This document shows, in pieces, positions 34,362 through 44,600 of a DNA stretch of 64,000 nt. The stretch comes from CAZSSM01 sp964609385 (GTDB lineage: Bacteria; Planctomycetota; Planctomycetia; Isosphaerales; Isosphaeraceae): assembly GCA_964609385.1 (NCBI GenBank), contig CAZSSM010000030.1, positions 1 through 64,000 on the forward strand. The letters are read 5' to 3'. Every line of letters begins with the position of its first letter. Within the stretch, counting starts at the first letter, position 1. Position numbers and translations under genes: made by a program. Below the pieces are notes generated by a model that made no database searches, was not told the origin of the DNA, and saw nothing but the letters and a program-made list of their open reading frames with translations.

Positions 34362-35195
34362 TCAAGTTGGTTCTGCTGATGATGGTCTGAGAGTTTTACC
34401 CCCTGCTTCGGCAAGCCCTTTGGCAAACCTCAATCGCCAGAAGACTGCATGGAGGACACTCAGGATAAATCCTCCGGCGATCGCGGCGACGGCCGAGTTG
34501 ATGAGGAAGTTGCGGTTCGAGAGCGACGGATCGACGAAACTTCGGAATGCGGCGTAGCCCATTCCAACAAGGATGCTCAGGATCATCCAGCTTCCAACGA
34601 GCATGACCTTAACGCGACCGCTCCAGGTCGCCATGAGAGCATCGGGACGAGGTCGACGGCCTCGGAGGACAATCGTGATCCAGACACAGACGACCAGCAG
34701 TCCCACGGACGAGCTGAGCAACTGAAACGCTTCGGGAACGCTCAACGACGGGCCGATCGGGAGGAGGACCAGTTTGTCCAGTGCCGGCCAGATGGTCGCG
34801 GCCCACCAGTCGTCGCGACTGCCGTGGGTCACGCTATCCCAGATCAAATGGCTTAATGCGCCGAGCCAAAGGGCCAGCATCGTAAACACGAGTCGGTGTG
34901 CGTCAGACCACGGCAACGGTTCGGGTCCATCGAGCCGGACTCGAGCAGGCTCGGGCAGCAGCGCGAGGGTGGGTCGTCGCAGCAGGATGGACCAGAGCGT
35001 GAGCAGGACGAAGCCGAAGGCCATGTCGATCCCATGGAGACCGATTAACCAATCATGGCCGATCTTGCAGTTGGCGTCGAGGAGTAGGAAGTATGGCAGA
35101 TCGGGCGTCATGCTCCCGATCACCATCGCCGTGGTCGGGAGTCCGAGACGGTCGAGCGGCCAGACGATGGCTGGATGACTCAGGGTGAATGGCAT
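34362..35195 (-). CDS. DUF4184-family membrane protein
   Basis: From ATG 35195 the protein has 277 residues. The N-terminus MPFTLSHPAIVWPL and the following VIGSMTPDLPYFLLL match DUF4184, which shares the H-x-x-x and D-x-P features of membrane-bound YdjM/phospholipase-C-like zinc hydrolases. Further His and Asp residues occur in GHDWLIGLHGIDMAFG, SHLIWDSVTHGSRDDWW. Several hydrophobic helices span the chain (about 90-110, 140-160, 185-215, 225-250 and 255-270). Catalysis is not established for the family. The frame extends to 35318 but that part overlaps the lipase gene and lacks protein-like content. Confidence 0.8.
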   Translation of the reverse strand: MPFTLSHPAIVWPLDRLGLPTTAMVIGSMTPDLPYFLLLDANCKIGHDWLIGLHGIDMAFGFVLLTLWSILLRRPTLALLPEPARVRLDGPEPLPWSDAHRLVFTMLALWLGALSHLIWDSVTHGSRDDWWAATIWPALDKLVLLPIGPSLSVPEAFQLLSSSVGLLVVCVWITIVLRGRRPRPDALMATWSGRVKVMLVGSWMILSILVGMGYAAFRSFVDPSLSNRNFLINSAVAAIAGGFILSVLHAVFWRLRFAKGLAEAGGKTLRPSSAEPT

Positions 35196-35301
35196 CGTGA
35201 GAGCCCATCGACAATCAGCCAGCGTCGGTCTCGGCACGGTGTCTTTGTGCCGAAATCCGGATGACGGATTTCGCATCCTGTTCGGGTTCTTTCTGCACGG
35301 A

Positions 35302-37335
35302 TCATCGTAAGAGATCATGCCGATCGTCGGCGACCCGATCTTCCGATTGATGGATCTCGAGAAACTCGGGTGTTGGGACGATGGACTCTCGAGCGTCGGG
35401 GATCACCGGGATGCCTTCGATGGGCTCAACTTGGGTGAGGTGAAGTTCAAGGATCCGCCGGACCTCCGCGATCGCCTCGGGCGAGCCGTTGAGGAAGTGG
35501 TTGCGATGGATCACTTTCTCCGAGACTGCTCCCGGCAGATGAGCACTGAAGTAAGCCACGACCCCGTCGGTGGCTCGGGCCCGACCGACTTGCCAGCCTG
35601 GATTGATCACGCCGATGATCGAGTGATACGGCACACTGGGCGCGATCGCTCGGGCGTACATCCTCTGTAGGATCGGCCCATCCCACTTAAGGTTGTCGAT
35701 GCTGCTTGGCGCGCGGTCTCGGAACTCGGGGTGGAAGATCTCGGGGCCGTTGATGTTCAAGGCGTGGTCATGAGCTGTCTGGAGTTGGTTGCTCCGTCGG
35801 ACCAAGGACGAGCTGAATCGGCCCAGGAACTGGTCGGCCAACACGCTGCCCCGATGCGGTGTGGCCAGGAATACGACCCGGGTGATGCTCGACTCCTGAG
35901 ACGGCTGCAGGATCGCGCAGACCAGTTCACGATGATCTGTGGCGAGTTGGATCTCCTCATGCGGCTTGGTGAAGACGGCATCCCAAAGTTGAGGCTCGCC
36001 ACTCTGGACAAGGAGCTTGCTGACTAGGCCACCCATGCTGTGACCCAGCAGAACGATCTGGTCGAAGGCTGGATCACGACGTTCTGGATCGAGCGTCCGA
36101 CGCGCTTCGCGGAGCGCCTGCCGAATCACGTAGGACGAATACGGGATCGGATCGCCGGTTGGATAGAACGCGACCCAGAATTGGTAGCGGGCACGGAACA
36201 GAGGGTCGCCCTCGAAGGCGTTGATCATCTTGGTCCAGGCGCGGGGGCTCGAGTAGAGACCGTGAACCATGATGACGGGGATTTTGCCTGGCTCGTAGGG
36301 TCGGATCATGAACAGGCCGGCCCGCTCGCGGATCCGGTCCGGATCGAACAGGCCGATGTTCTCCTTGACGATCAGATGAGCCTGAAGGACCTGCTGGGCC
36401 AAGGGAGTGGAGAAGTCAAAGGCCAAGGGAAAGGCCGGGTCGGGGCCGATCCGGACGACGTCACGCGCCTGGGGATCGTGGATCTCCAAGAGGATCGGCC
36501 GCAACCGCCAGGTCCCCGCTTCAACGGAACCTTGTGGTCGCAAAGCCAATGTCGCGGCCATCCGGAGCTGTTCGGGATAGAACCGGCCCGCGCCATGCAT
36601 GCCATGGCAGTCGGTGACGGTCACCACCGGTACGCCCCAGCCGGGCTGCTCTTGCTTCGGAGAAAGCCCCCAAACCCACGAGTCTGCAGAGATCCGGAGC
36701 CCGCCGAATCGAAGGTGTGCCCAGCGCGGATTAACGATCGTTGGGGTGATCCCGAGCCTCGCCAGGCGGTTTGTCCAGGACGGGTCGAGCTGTCTCGCGT
36801 TGGCCCCAGAAAACCGAACGCATCGTTCGACGGCGCGAGCCTGGATCGCCGACGCCTCTAAGATCAGGCCAGGATCATCCCCCGACCGCCGAGCCACCGC
36901 GAACCAGGAGAACGCTCCGGCCTCGATCGACCATCGCAGCGCCTCGCTGGGCCTCGCGATCGGTCGTTCCGCCGACTCAGCCAAGGAGTCGGCCAGATCC
37001 GCCAACGCGAGGCAGTCTTTGGCCGGATAGCCCCTCGACTCCGCCAGGCGCTCCTGCTCACAATACCGTTCGGCCGATAGACTGCCAGAAGAACGGGTGG
37101 ATCCCAATAGGCCGGGCGATCGGGTCGGACTCCATGACGTCGATTCGACGACGGTCGACCCCAATGGAGCGGGCCATCGCGGCTTCTCCACGACGTAGAC
37201 CCCTGCGCAACCGGTCAGGGAGCTGATCACTCCAAGGCTCAGCACGATCCCCAGGATCAGAGTCGGTCGCGGTTCGGCGGTTCGCTGAGCAGGGAGCGTT
37301 TCAAAGTCTCGGACGCTGCCGTCGAGCAGATTCAC
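35302..37335 (-). CDS. Alpha/beta-hydrolase (lipase-like) lipoprotein
   Basis: The 677-residue protein begins with a lipoprotein-type signal (LSLGVISSLTGCAG near residues 33-46). After about 300 residues without a known domain comes an alpha/beta-hydrolase domain: oxyanion segment VIMVHGLYSSPRAW near 354, nucleophile elbow LLGHSMGGLVSKLL near 430, then VVFLATPHRGSVLA near 490. This resembles PGAP1-like and triacylglycerol-lipase families. A His for the triad is plausible in VSEKVIHRNHFLNG near 625. Its substrate is unknown; lipid or ester hydrolysis at the envelope is inferred. Start ATG 37335. Its 3' end overlaps no neighbour after the DUF4184 start is set at 35195. Confidence 0.83.
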   Translation of the reverse strand: MNLLDGSVRDFETLPAQRTAEPRPTLILGIVLSLGVISSLTGCAGVYVVEKPRWPAPLGSTVVESTSWSPTRSPGLLGSTRSSGSLSAERYCEQERLAESRGYPAKDCLALADLADSLAESAERPIARPSEALRWSIEAGAFSWFAVARRSGDDPGLILEASAIQARAVERCVRFSGANARQLDPSWTNRLARLGITPTIVNPRWAHLRFGGLRISADSWVWGLSPKQEQPGWGVPVVTVTDCHGMHGAGRFYPEQLRMAATLALRPQGSVEAGTWRLRPILLEIHDPQARDVVRIGPDPAFPLAFDFSTPLAQQVLQAHLIVKENIGLFDPDRIRERAGLFMIRPYEPGKIPVIMVHGLYSSPRAWTKMINAFEGDPLFRARYQFWVAFYPTGDPIPYSSYVIRQALREARRTLDPERRDPAFDQIVLLGHSMGGLVSKLLVQSGEPQLWDAVFTKPHEEIQLATDHRELVCAILQPSQESSITRVVFLATPHRGSVLADQFLGRFSSSLVRRSNQLQTAHDHALNINGPEIFHPEFRDRAPSSIDNLKWDGPILQRMYARAIAPSVPYHSIIGVINPGWQVGRARATDGVVAYFSAHLPGAVSEKVIHRNHFLNGSPEAIAEVRRILELHLTQVEPIEGIPVIPDARESIVPTPEFLEIHQSEDRVADDRHDLLR

Positions 37336-37726
37336 CGTTCGCCACCTCCGGGAAAAGGATCAGGAAAGGCGAACCTTACGGCGAACCGCTCAGTTGGAAA
37401 ATCCAGAATCACCGTCGGAATATCGAACAACCTGGATCCAAGCCATGCGTCCAGTAAGATCGGGCCGAATCTGGGTTCAATAAGAGAAGGATCGGGATTG
37501 CTGGGAGGGTTGGAACAACTCGACTCTCGGGATGTGGTGACCTGGATCGCGGCCCCCATGAGAAAATCGTCAAGACCTGCTGGTCGGTGACGAATCCCCT
37601 GGGTGTGTACCGAGAAACAGGCGATCGGCCCGTCGCCCTCGACGTTCACCAGCGTGTAGATTGGGCATCATCGCGACCGCCCAATCCCATGATTCCCCGT
37701 CAAGACTCTCCTGTTGAGGCTCGACC
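37336..37726. other. Intergenic region between divergent genes
   Basis: This 391-base region holds promoters for the lipase-like gene (minus) and the membrane protein gene (plus). A minus-strand frame at 37332-37649 touches the lipase start by 4 bases but reads like a chance frame (RHRPAGLDDFLMG and Pro-rich tail), so it is not called. Confidence 0.45.
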
Positions 37727-38773
37727 ATGTCCCAGTCCTTCCCAACATCTGCCGCATATAGTCCAACCGAGATCCCCGGATCCGAGAAAGGCCCCGAAGA
37801 TGACAAGCCGCGCCGCGGCTGCTTGTTTTACGGTTGTCTGACCGCCGTGATCGTCCTCATCATTTTCGTCGTGGCGATGGTGGCGCTCTTCCTCGCTCTC
37901 CGAGAGGGGGTCACCGGCATGATCCGCGACATTTCCGAGGAGGAGAAGCGGCCCTTGCCCGTGATCGCCCTCGATGAAGAACAGACCGAAGACCTCGAAG
38001 CGCGATTGGAGGCATATGGGAAGGCCGTGGAGAACCAAGAGGCCACGACTCTCCGACTGACCGGTCCCGAACTGACGTTCTTTGTGAATCGTCAGCTTCG
38101 AGAGTTCTTCGAGATCGACGAGGACCTCGTTGCCATCGAGTTTGTCGATGGCCAGTTGAAAGGCGTCATCGCGCTACCGGTTCGAATCCTGACCGAAATC
38201 CCAGGACTCAACTGGTTCATCGACGATTCCGACGAGATGGGCTCCCGATACGTCAATGCTGAGGCCGATCTCGAAGTTAGTGTGGAAGATGGTCAACTCC
38301 GGCTCCGCCTAGTGGCGATGCGCAGTAAGGGAGAACCAGTCGAGGACCAGATATTGGAGGGGTTCCGCGAGGGTTTCGCCAGCACCGTCAACAACATAAA
38401 CAACGACCCCGATACCCAAGACGCCTTCGAACGGGTCTCTTCGCTGACCATCGAGGGCAACGAGATGATCATTGTGCTCCGAGGCGAGGAAGAACCGGAG
38501 GCCGAAGGCGACACGGCTGAGGGTCCCGCTGAAAGCGGAGGGGCAATGGATGAGTCCTCCGAAGGAAAAGCCGAAGCCGAAGCGGGTGAACCCACCGAAA
38601 GCGATGTGACTCCGGATTCTTCTGAAGGAACGACCGAGGGTCCCGATTCGGAATCGTCGACCGATGAAGCCGAAGCTCCAGTCGAATCAAACGGGCCTGA
38701 ATCCGAGTCTGACGACGGGTCCGGATCTTCTCCTGAAGCATCCGAGCCACCGGCGTCGGCGTTTGCGGCCTGA
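37727..38773 (+). CDS. Single-pass membrane protein with acidic low-complexity C-terminus
   Basis: The 348-residue protein has a cytoplasmic N-terminus with basic PRRGC, one membrane helix near residues 34-60 (FYGCLTAVIVLIIFVVAMVA) and an extracytoplasmic domain of about 190 residues (LRLTGPELTFFVNRQLREFF, IALPVRILTEIPGLNWFID, RYVNAEADLEVSVEDGQLRL). The last 90 residues are almost only Glu, Ser, Gly, Pro, Thr and Asp. I do not recognise the family; the lipid-binding look of the middle domain is only an impression. GAGG lies 7 bases before ATG 37727. The next gene starts 8 bases after the stop, so both are probably one operon. Confidence 0.75.
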   Translation: MSQSFPTSAAYSPTEIPGSEKGPEDDKPRRGCLFYGCLTAVIVLIIFVVAMVALFLALREGVTGMIRDISEEEKRPLPVIALDEEQTEDLEARLEAYGKAVENQEATTLRLTGPELTFFVNRQLREFFEIDEDLVAIEFVDGQLKGVIALPVRILTEIPGLNWFIDDSDEMGSRYVNAEADLEVSVEDGQLRLRLVAMRSKGEPVEDQILEGFREGFASTVNNINNDPDTQDAFERVSSLTIEGNEMIIVLRGEEEPEAEGDTAEGPAESGGAMDESSEGKAEAEAGEPTESDVTPDSSEGTTEGPDSESSTDEAEAPVESNGPESESDDGSGSSPEASEPPASAFAA

Positions 38774-38780
38774 TCTTCCC

Positions 38781-39134
38781 ATGGACGACGATAGCTCACG
38801 ACAATCGGCCGCCTCGATCGGTATCGACGCATCGAACCTTGAGGCGGTCGGCTCATCTCAATGGATGCCCCAGTTCTTCTCGACCTGGGGCCCGCGAAAT
38901 GGTCCGATTCGTTGGCGTGATCTGCCGCCTTCGCTCGGAGTCGTCGACTCTCCGGGGACCATGATCCCCATCGGCATCGCCTTTCCGGTTGAGGCGATCC
39001 CCGATCCGTTGGGGAGCCCTCCTGCCGCTGCATTCCGACTCAAAGTCGGCGAAACCTGGCGCGACGGATTCTACGTCTGTCATGGGCGTCGGTTCGTCCC
39101 GCTCGATTCCTGGCGGTCGAGTCGGCGACGGTGA
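38781..39134 (+). CDS. Hypothetical protein in operon with the preceding membrane protein
   Basis: The 117-residue protein begins MDDDSSRQSAASIG only 8 bases after the preceding stop codon, which favours it as a real gene. It carries WGPRNGPIRWRDLPPSLGV, MIPIGIAFPVEAIPDPL and ETWRDGFYVCHGRRFVPL, with Trp- and Arg-rich tracts and no signal peptide. I recognise no family. Coupled transcription suggests it acts with the membrane protein. The upstream frame to 38664 is shadow sequence. Confidence 0.6.
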   Translation: MDDDSSRQSAASIGIDASNLEAVGSSQWMPQFFSTWGPRNGPIRWRDLPPSLGVVDSPGTMIPIGIAFPVEAIPDPLGSPPAAAFRLKVGETWRDGFYVCHGRRFVPLDSWRSSRRR

Positions 39135-39186
39135 TAGAGAGGAGCGACGCCTGCCCCCGACGACCTCGAAAGGCATCACCGATCGT

Positions 39187-39453
39187 TTAAGCGACAAACG
39201 ACGGCGCAGTGACGAGCAGGGTCGGGAAATCGTGCTCCTCGATCACCCCGTGCCCAACCAGATGGCGTCGGACCGCATCCAAGTCGGACGGACGCGCCGG
39301 CGCACCCAGGTCTTGGCCGGCCAGAACCAGTAAGCCATCGACCTCGGAGTGCTGGTAGGCCCGCCAGTGGTCGCGGATCGGCATTCCAACGAAGCCGAGC
39401 CGAACCAGGAGACCCTCCAGTTGCTGATGGGTGACGATCTCGAGTGTTTGCAT
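39187..39453 (-). CDS. Small hypothetical protein, HicA-like in outline
   Basis: The 88-residue protein starts at ATG 39453 with GAGGG 9 bases upstream. LEGLLVRLGFVGMPIRDHWR, then AYQHSEVDGLLVLAG and a following helix recall the alpha-beta-beta-beta-alpha double-stranded-RNA-binding fold of HicA toxins, but the expected catalytic His and the G-S-H tract are not clear and no HicB-like antitoxin is adjacent. The similarity is weak and it may be an unrelated small protein. Confidence 0.5.
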   Translation of the reverse strand: MQTLEIVTHQQLEGLLVRLGFVGMPIRDHWRAYQHSEVDGLLVLAGQDLGAPARPSDLDAVRRHLVGHGVIEEHDFPTLLVTAPSFVA

Positions 39454-39785
39454 CGTCCGAATCCCTCGAAATGGTGGAGACCGGGCAATCGTCTTTCCGT
39501 AGACAGGGCATCAAATGCCCACCAATCGCCTCGGGACGCCGTGCGATTCAAGGAAGTTTCACCGTGTCTCCGATCATGTCAAGCCGAATTCTATGGTTTT
39601 TCGATTCTCGGAGGTGCAATCGTCGAGATCTCCGACAGCGCCTCTCCAATCTCACACGCAGTCCTATGTCTCGATCGCCAACGAACCTAGAATTGCTCCA
39701 GAGTGGCGGATCGACGTCCCGATAGGGAACCGCTAGTCGGTGATCGGAACGCCTTCGACGGCGATTGGGAAGGAGTGGTCGGACA
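39454..39785. other. Intergenic region between divergent genes
   Basis: The 332 bases between the small minus-strand gene and the plus-strand phosphatase gene carry both promoters. Frames here are short and overlapping; none has a motif. Confidence 0.45.
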
Positions 39786-40508
39786 GTGGGACGAACTTTG
39801 GCGATCGGTGACATCCACGGCAGCCTCTCCACTTTGGAGAGGCTCGTCGATTATGTCGGGCTGACCCCGAACGATCGCCTGATCACGCTGGGCGACTACG
39901 TCGATCGCGGCCCCGACTCGCGTGGCGTGCTCGACTGGCTGGTCGCCTATCAACGTCAAGCCGGCCACAACCACATTGCCCTGCGGGGCAACCACGAACT
40001 GATGATGATATGGTCCCGCGACGACGAATTCGCCTTCGAGGATTGGTTGACTCACGGTGGCGACCGGGCCTTGGCCAGCTACATGATCGAGGATGAGACC
40101 AGCGAGTTGGGCGACTGGGACCTCCAGATTGTCCCCGAAGAGCACTGGCGGTTCCTCGAAGGGACGAGGCTCATCTATCAGACGCCGACGCACATCTTCG
40201 TGCACGGCAACCTCGTACCCGAGCTGCCGGTCGAGGAACAACCCGAGGCCGTCTGCTGCTGGGAGAAGTTTCACAACGCTGCGCCCCACGTTTCCGGCAA
40301 GATCATGGTCTGCGGTCATACGCCGCAACGCACGGGCCGTCCCCGAGACCTTGGCTTCGCCGTCTGCATCGACACCCAGCCCCTGGGCAAGACCGGCTGG
40401 TTGACCTGCCTCGACGTCGAGACCGGACACTACTGGCAGGCCAATATGCGGGGCGAAACTCGGTCGGCCTACCTCAGCGATGATTGCCTCGACCGTCAAC
40501 CGGCCTGA
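39786..40508 (+). CDS. PPP-type Ser/Thr protein phosphatase / Ap4A-hydrolase-like metallophosphoesterase
   Basis: From GTG 39786 (AAGGAG about 11 bases upstream) the 240-residue protein carries the PPP motifs in order: LAIGDIHGSLSTLERL near residue 6, LGDYVDRGPDSRGVLDWL near 35-52, LRGNHELMM near 66, HGNLVPE near 145 and VCGHTPQ near 177. These residues bind two metal ions. Bacterial relatives dephosphorylate Ser/Thr/Tyr phosphoproteins or hydrolyse diadenosine tetraphosphate (ApaH). Given the abundant Ser/Thr kinases here, phosphoprotein reversal is attractive but unproven. It is convergent with the downstream gene at 12 bases. Confidence 0.88.
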   Translation: MGRTLAIGDIHGSLSTLERLVDYVGLTPNDRLITLGDYVDRGPDSRGVLDWLVAYQRQAGHNHIALRGNHELMMIWSRDDEFAFEDWLTHGGDRALASYMIEDETSELGDWDLQIVPEEHWRFLEGTRLIYQTPTHIFVHGNLVPELPVEEQPEAVCCWEKFHNAAPHVSGKIMVCGHTPQRTGRPRDLGFAVCIDTQPLGKTGWLTCLDVETGHYWQANMRGETRSAYLSDDCLDRQPA

Positions 40509-40519
40509 ATCGCCGATGC

Positions 40520-41602
40520 TCACTTCTGATAGATCGGCAAGTAGCGGTACTCGACGGCCAAGGCCAGTACGGCCATTGCGGTGCAGTAATTACGCCCGCC
40601 GATCTGGTCGTTGCTGTCGCCCGAGAGCCAACTGCCATCGCGATCCTGACGTTCCAAAAGGATCCGGATTAACCGTGGGTAGTAGCTCCGGTAGGTGCGG
40701 CCACCAAGCCGGAAGGTCGCCAGCGAGCAGTAGTAGACTTCATAAAAGAAATGCTGGCTGGACCAGATCGGACCGTTCTCGACCAAGTAATCGCCCCCGG
40801 CAACGGCCTCGTCACTGAGATGTCCTTGGCCGATCTCGAGGGCGAGGATGCCGATCCCGGTCCTTGGGTTGTTGGTTGCCCCCTGACCGGGTTGATAGAC
40901 GAACCCGCCCGACTCGGTCGCGCAGCGTTTGATGAAGGCCAAGGCCTTGGTGATGCTTTCGGCTGGGACGTCACAGCCGACATCGCGGGCGGCGCGGAGG
41001 GCGAGGATTTGCCAGCCGGATACGCTGATGTCGCTGTCCTGGCTGGTTGGTCGATAACGCCAACCGCCGATGTCCTCAGCACGCTTGCCTGGATAATCTT
41101 GTGCCGCCAGGATCAGGTCGACGGCGCGGGCCAGCGCGATCCGGACCTCGGAAGCCAACTCGGGGTCCTCGACCATGCCGACGACCTCGGCCAGCATCAA
41201 CGTGCTGATCCCATGGCAATACATCGGTCCATAAGTCGTCTGCGAAACGAGCAGCCCCGCCTCGCGCTGCTGGCTGAGCACATAACGGATCCCACGCTCG
41301 ATCGTCTCACGATACGGCCCCGGCGCATCGGGCGTGTGTCCCGCAGCGAGGAAGGCCATCACGCCGAGTGAGGTGATCGAGGTCATCCGCCCGTACTTGC
41401 CCGAAACCCAGGCGCCGTCGTCCTCTTGCTGCGCGGCCAGGTATTCCAAAGCGCGCTGGACGGCCTGATCGACTCGAGGCTCTGCCGTGCCGGCCACATC
41501 GTCGGCGGGGAGGTCCTGGGCCGAGGACTCCGAGGTCCCCAGCGCCAGGCCACCGAAGAAGAGGAGGGCGAAGGCGATCCAGAGTTCAGTCGTCATGCGC
41601 AT
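40520..41602 (-). CDS. Exported protein with prenyltransferase/squalene-cyclase-like repeats
   Basis: From ATG 41602 the 360-residue protein has a signal peptide (WIAFALLFFGGLALGTSESS) and an alpha/alpha-toroid of repeats resembling prenyltransferase and squalene-oxidocyclase families: ALEYLAAQQEDDGAWVSG, IRYVLSQQREAGLLV, GWRYRPTSQDSDISVSGW and LLERQDRDGSWLSGDSN. The catalytic DXDD of squalene-hopene cyclase is not evident (DSDISVSGW is a structural QW-like repeat), and export argues against terpene cyclisation. Planctomycetes often have such genes beside VWA/BatA-like operons. The ATG 41596 is an alternative start. The gene follows the large coiled-coil gene by 32 bases. Confidence 0.82.
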   Translation of the reverse strand: MRMTTELWIAFALLFFGGLALGTSESSAQDLPADDVAGTAEPRVDQAVQRALEYLAAQQEDDGAWVSGKYGRMTSITSLGVMAFLAAGHTPDAPGPYRETIERGIRYVLSQQREAGLLVSQTTYGPMYCHGISTLMLAEVVGMVEDPELASEVRIALARAVDLILAAQDYPGKRAEDIGGWRYRPTSQDSDISVSGWQILALRAARDVGCDVPAESITKALAFIKRCATESGGFVYQPGQGATNNPRTGIGILALEIGQGHLSDEAVAGGDYLVENGPIWSSQHFFYEVYYCSLATFRLGGRTYRSYYPRLIRILLERQDRDGSWLSGDSNDQIGGRNYCTAMAVLALAVEYRYLPIYQK

Positions 41603-41634
41603 CGACTCGGCCTTGATCACAGGACTCACCACAG

Positions 41635-44600
41635 TTAAGGCGTTTCGGGATTCGCAGGAGAGTCGGGGCGAGGTTCGGCGGCCGCCTCGGCGAGGTCACG
41701 GAAATAGAGTTGGATGATCCGAGCGTAGTCGTCTCGAGCGCGACCGCGACCCGTCGCTTGGACTTCGGCCTGCAAGTGACCTGGCAGCTCGCCCCAAGTC
41801 CGTCCGGTCGAGTTGCGGAGCGTCGCCTGCAACTCGGCCAAGCCCTCGGGATCGAGGATCTTGTCGGAGCGATCGAGCGACGGATCGACCTCGCTCCGGG
41901 CTTGCTGGGTGGACCCTTGGGGGGGATTGACCGACGAGCGGGGCGTCTCACCCCGTCGACGCTCCGGCTCGGTGGCCAAGTCGTCAAGGCCCTGCGCGAC
42001 GCGTCGCATCGCTTCAGCGGCGTCGCGGAGCGAATCCGATTGCGAGGCGGCCCCGTCCGTACGCGCGGCCTGATCGAGCGCGCGACGCGCTTCATTCAGG
42101 GCTTGCTGGGTCTCGCGGAGACTTTCGCCGGCCGTTGGGGTCGAACGGCCTGAGGAGTCGGCCTGTCCTTGCGATGGGTCTTCCGGGTTGCCCGAGGAGT
42201 CCGATTGGTTCTCGTTTGCTTGGGGAGAGGAGTCGGACTCGGAACCCGGTTCGGTCGGGTCGGGCCGGAGCGCCTCGGCGACCTGTTCGGCCTCGTCGGC
42301 GGCACGTTCGAGCTGATCGGCAGCCTCCTGTTGCTCGGCCCCGACGCGGGCGTCCCGATCGCGGTTGAGGCTTTGCTGGGCCTGGTCCATAGCTTGCCGA
42401 ACGTTGCGGTTGAGCCGATCGGCAGCGTTTCGGGCCAGTTCTCGGGCGTCGTCGTCGAGTTGATCGCGCGTTTGGTCGCGGAGTTGGGCCATCGCGCGGG
42501 CCAATCGGGCCGCCTCTCGCTGCATCTCACGCTGATCGTCGGCATTGGTGGTCCCGGCACGTTGCCGATCCGCCAAGGCACGGGCTTGCTCGGAGAGGGA
42601 TTCGGCCTGCTCGGCTTGCAGTTGGCGCGCAGCGTCTTCGACGGTTGGGGAGTCTTCGAGCAGGTCGTCGATCCGCCGCGCCATCTCGTCTTGTCGGCGT
42701 CGGAGCTGGTTTATTTCTTCGTTCTCGGCCGGATCCTCGACGTCGCGTTCGGCCTGTTCCTCGGCCGAGTCGGCCAGATCGCGTTGCCGAGCCGCGAGGG
42801 CTTCCAGTCGAGCGCGATCCTGCTCAGCGCGGACTAATTCCTCGAACCGTCGAATCAGCTCGCCGAGGCCGGCCTGAACCTGATCCTGTTGGTCGAGGGC
42901 GCGACCGAAGGCGCTGAGCCGGATCGAGTCCCCCTCGCTGGTTGTGGCTTCGCTTAGGGCGCGTGTGGCGTCCAACGCGGGGCCGCCGGCGAGCTTCCCG
43001 GTTGGTACGGCCAGTGACCAGTAACCACCACTGCTTTGGAAGTCGAAGGCCAGGCTGAGCAGGTCATCAACGAATTGCTGTGAAGCCGAGCGCAGCTCGA
43101 GCAGATTACGTTGTTGAGCGTCGACCCAACGCGCTGAGCCGTTGCGGACGGCCAATGCGGCCGATTCCAAGGTGGTTGTCCGTCGTCGGAGCGAGCGGTT
43201 GCGTTTGGCCGCCTCTTCCAGACGCGTGCCCAGGTCGCGATGCGCCTCACCATCCTGTTGTTCGGACAAGTCGGTGGCGAAGAGCGAAACCTCTAAGGTC
43301 CGTCGCGGCGATCGGCCTCGGTTCGGACCTCCGAGCGCCTCTGGGAGTACATCGAGGGCCTGGACTTCATAGATCAGGCGATCGCCCGGCCCCAGTCCCA
43401 AAGGAGCCAGACTCAGTCGCATCGACGCCTCGGCCTCAAAGGAAGTGGCCCCGTCACGGATCACTCGTGGTTCGAGGGGCATCGAGGGCAACTCTGAGCG
43501 CTGTCGTTGCCCCTGTGCGTCTCGATGCTCGGTCCACAACCGCAACTCCGCCGAAGCGATCCCGAACTCATCGAGGAGGGTCGCTTCGATCGACAGGACG
43601 TCGTCGGGTTTAACCTTCCGCTCGACCTGAGCGTCGGCCAGCGTGACTACCGGCGGCTGATCGCGGAAGATCGTCACCCTCCCGCTCCGTTCGGAACGGC
43701 TGGTCAAACCGTTACGATCGATCGCCTCGAATGCGAACGGCCCCGATGCCCGCACCTCCAGGTCGATTCGACCCCGGTTGCCCGAGTCGAGCAGCGTCGC
43801 CTGGGGCAATGGATCAGCGCTAGGGGCCTCCGATGGCCAGTCGACTTGTAAGGATGCGGCGGGCCGGTTCACCGCGATTTCCAAGGCGACTCGACTACCC
43901 AGCCAGGCCTCGATCGACCAAGGATCCTTGACCGATCGCGGCGGCAGGCCAGTGTAGGGTGGCGGATCGATCCGGCTCGAAGTCAACGTGACACGAGGCG
44001 CTTGCTCGGGCTCGATCCGGAACCGGGAACTGGGCTGGCCGTCGACCTCAACCCGGTAGAGGGTCGGCACCTCGACGTGATCGATCACCCCTCGAAACGT
44101 AACTCCACGATCGTCCTGAGAGCCGATCTGCCGGATCATGCTTAGAGACGACAAGGTCGTCGAGCCATCATCGTTCAGGGTCCTAAGCACAAGTCGGGCT
44201 TGATCCGGTGAGCCCCACCAGCCGAGCCCGCTCCGGGTTCGAGCGTGGACCTGGATCGAGCAGGGGTCCCCAGCAACCACACGCGCTGAACCTGGCTTAA
44301 CGTCGAGGACCAGCCAACCGACTCGAGCGATCGGGCTCCAAGGGGCCAACGAGCGGACCGCTAATTGACCAATAGGGTCAGGGATCCCCACTGCCAAGAG
44401 CAACCAGAGCGCAGCCGAACCCATCCCAAGGCCAAGCCAGGTCCAGGCCGGTCGGCTCGGAAGGGCATCGGGGATGTTTAGGCGATCCGTCTGGGTATCG
44501 ACGTCGAGGATCAGCGCATCGATGAGTTCCGGGGCGCCATGGGCGTTCGCGCGCACGGGACGTCGACTTGCTTGACGACTCTGGGGTCGGGCACGTTGAG

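Noticed and set aside
37332..37649. Minus-strand frame overlapping the lipase start by 4 bases
   Set aside because: The overlap suggests coupling, but the Pro/Arg-rich text has no signal peptide, motif or start site.
39187..39453. HicA toxin with HicB antitoxin
   Set aside because: No HicB partner is adjacent and the catalytic His context is unclear, so it is left as a weak outline similarity.
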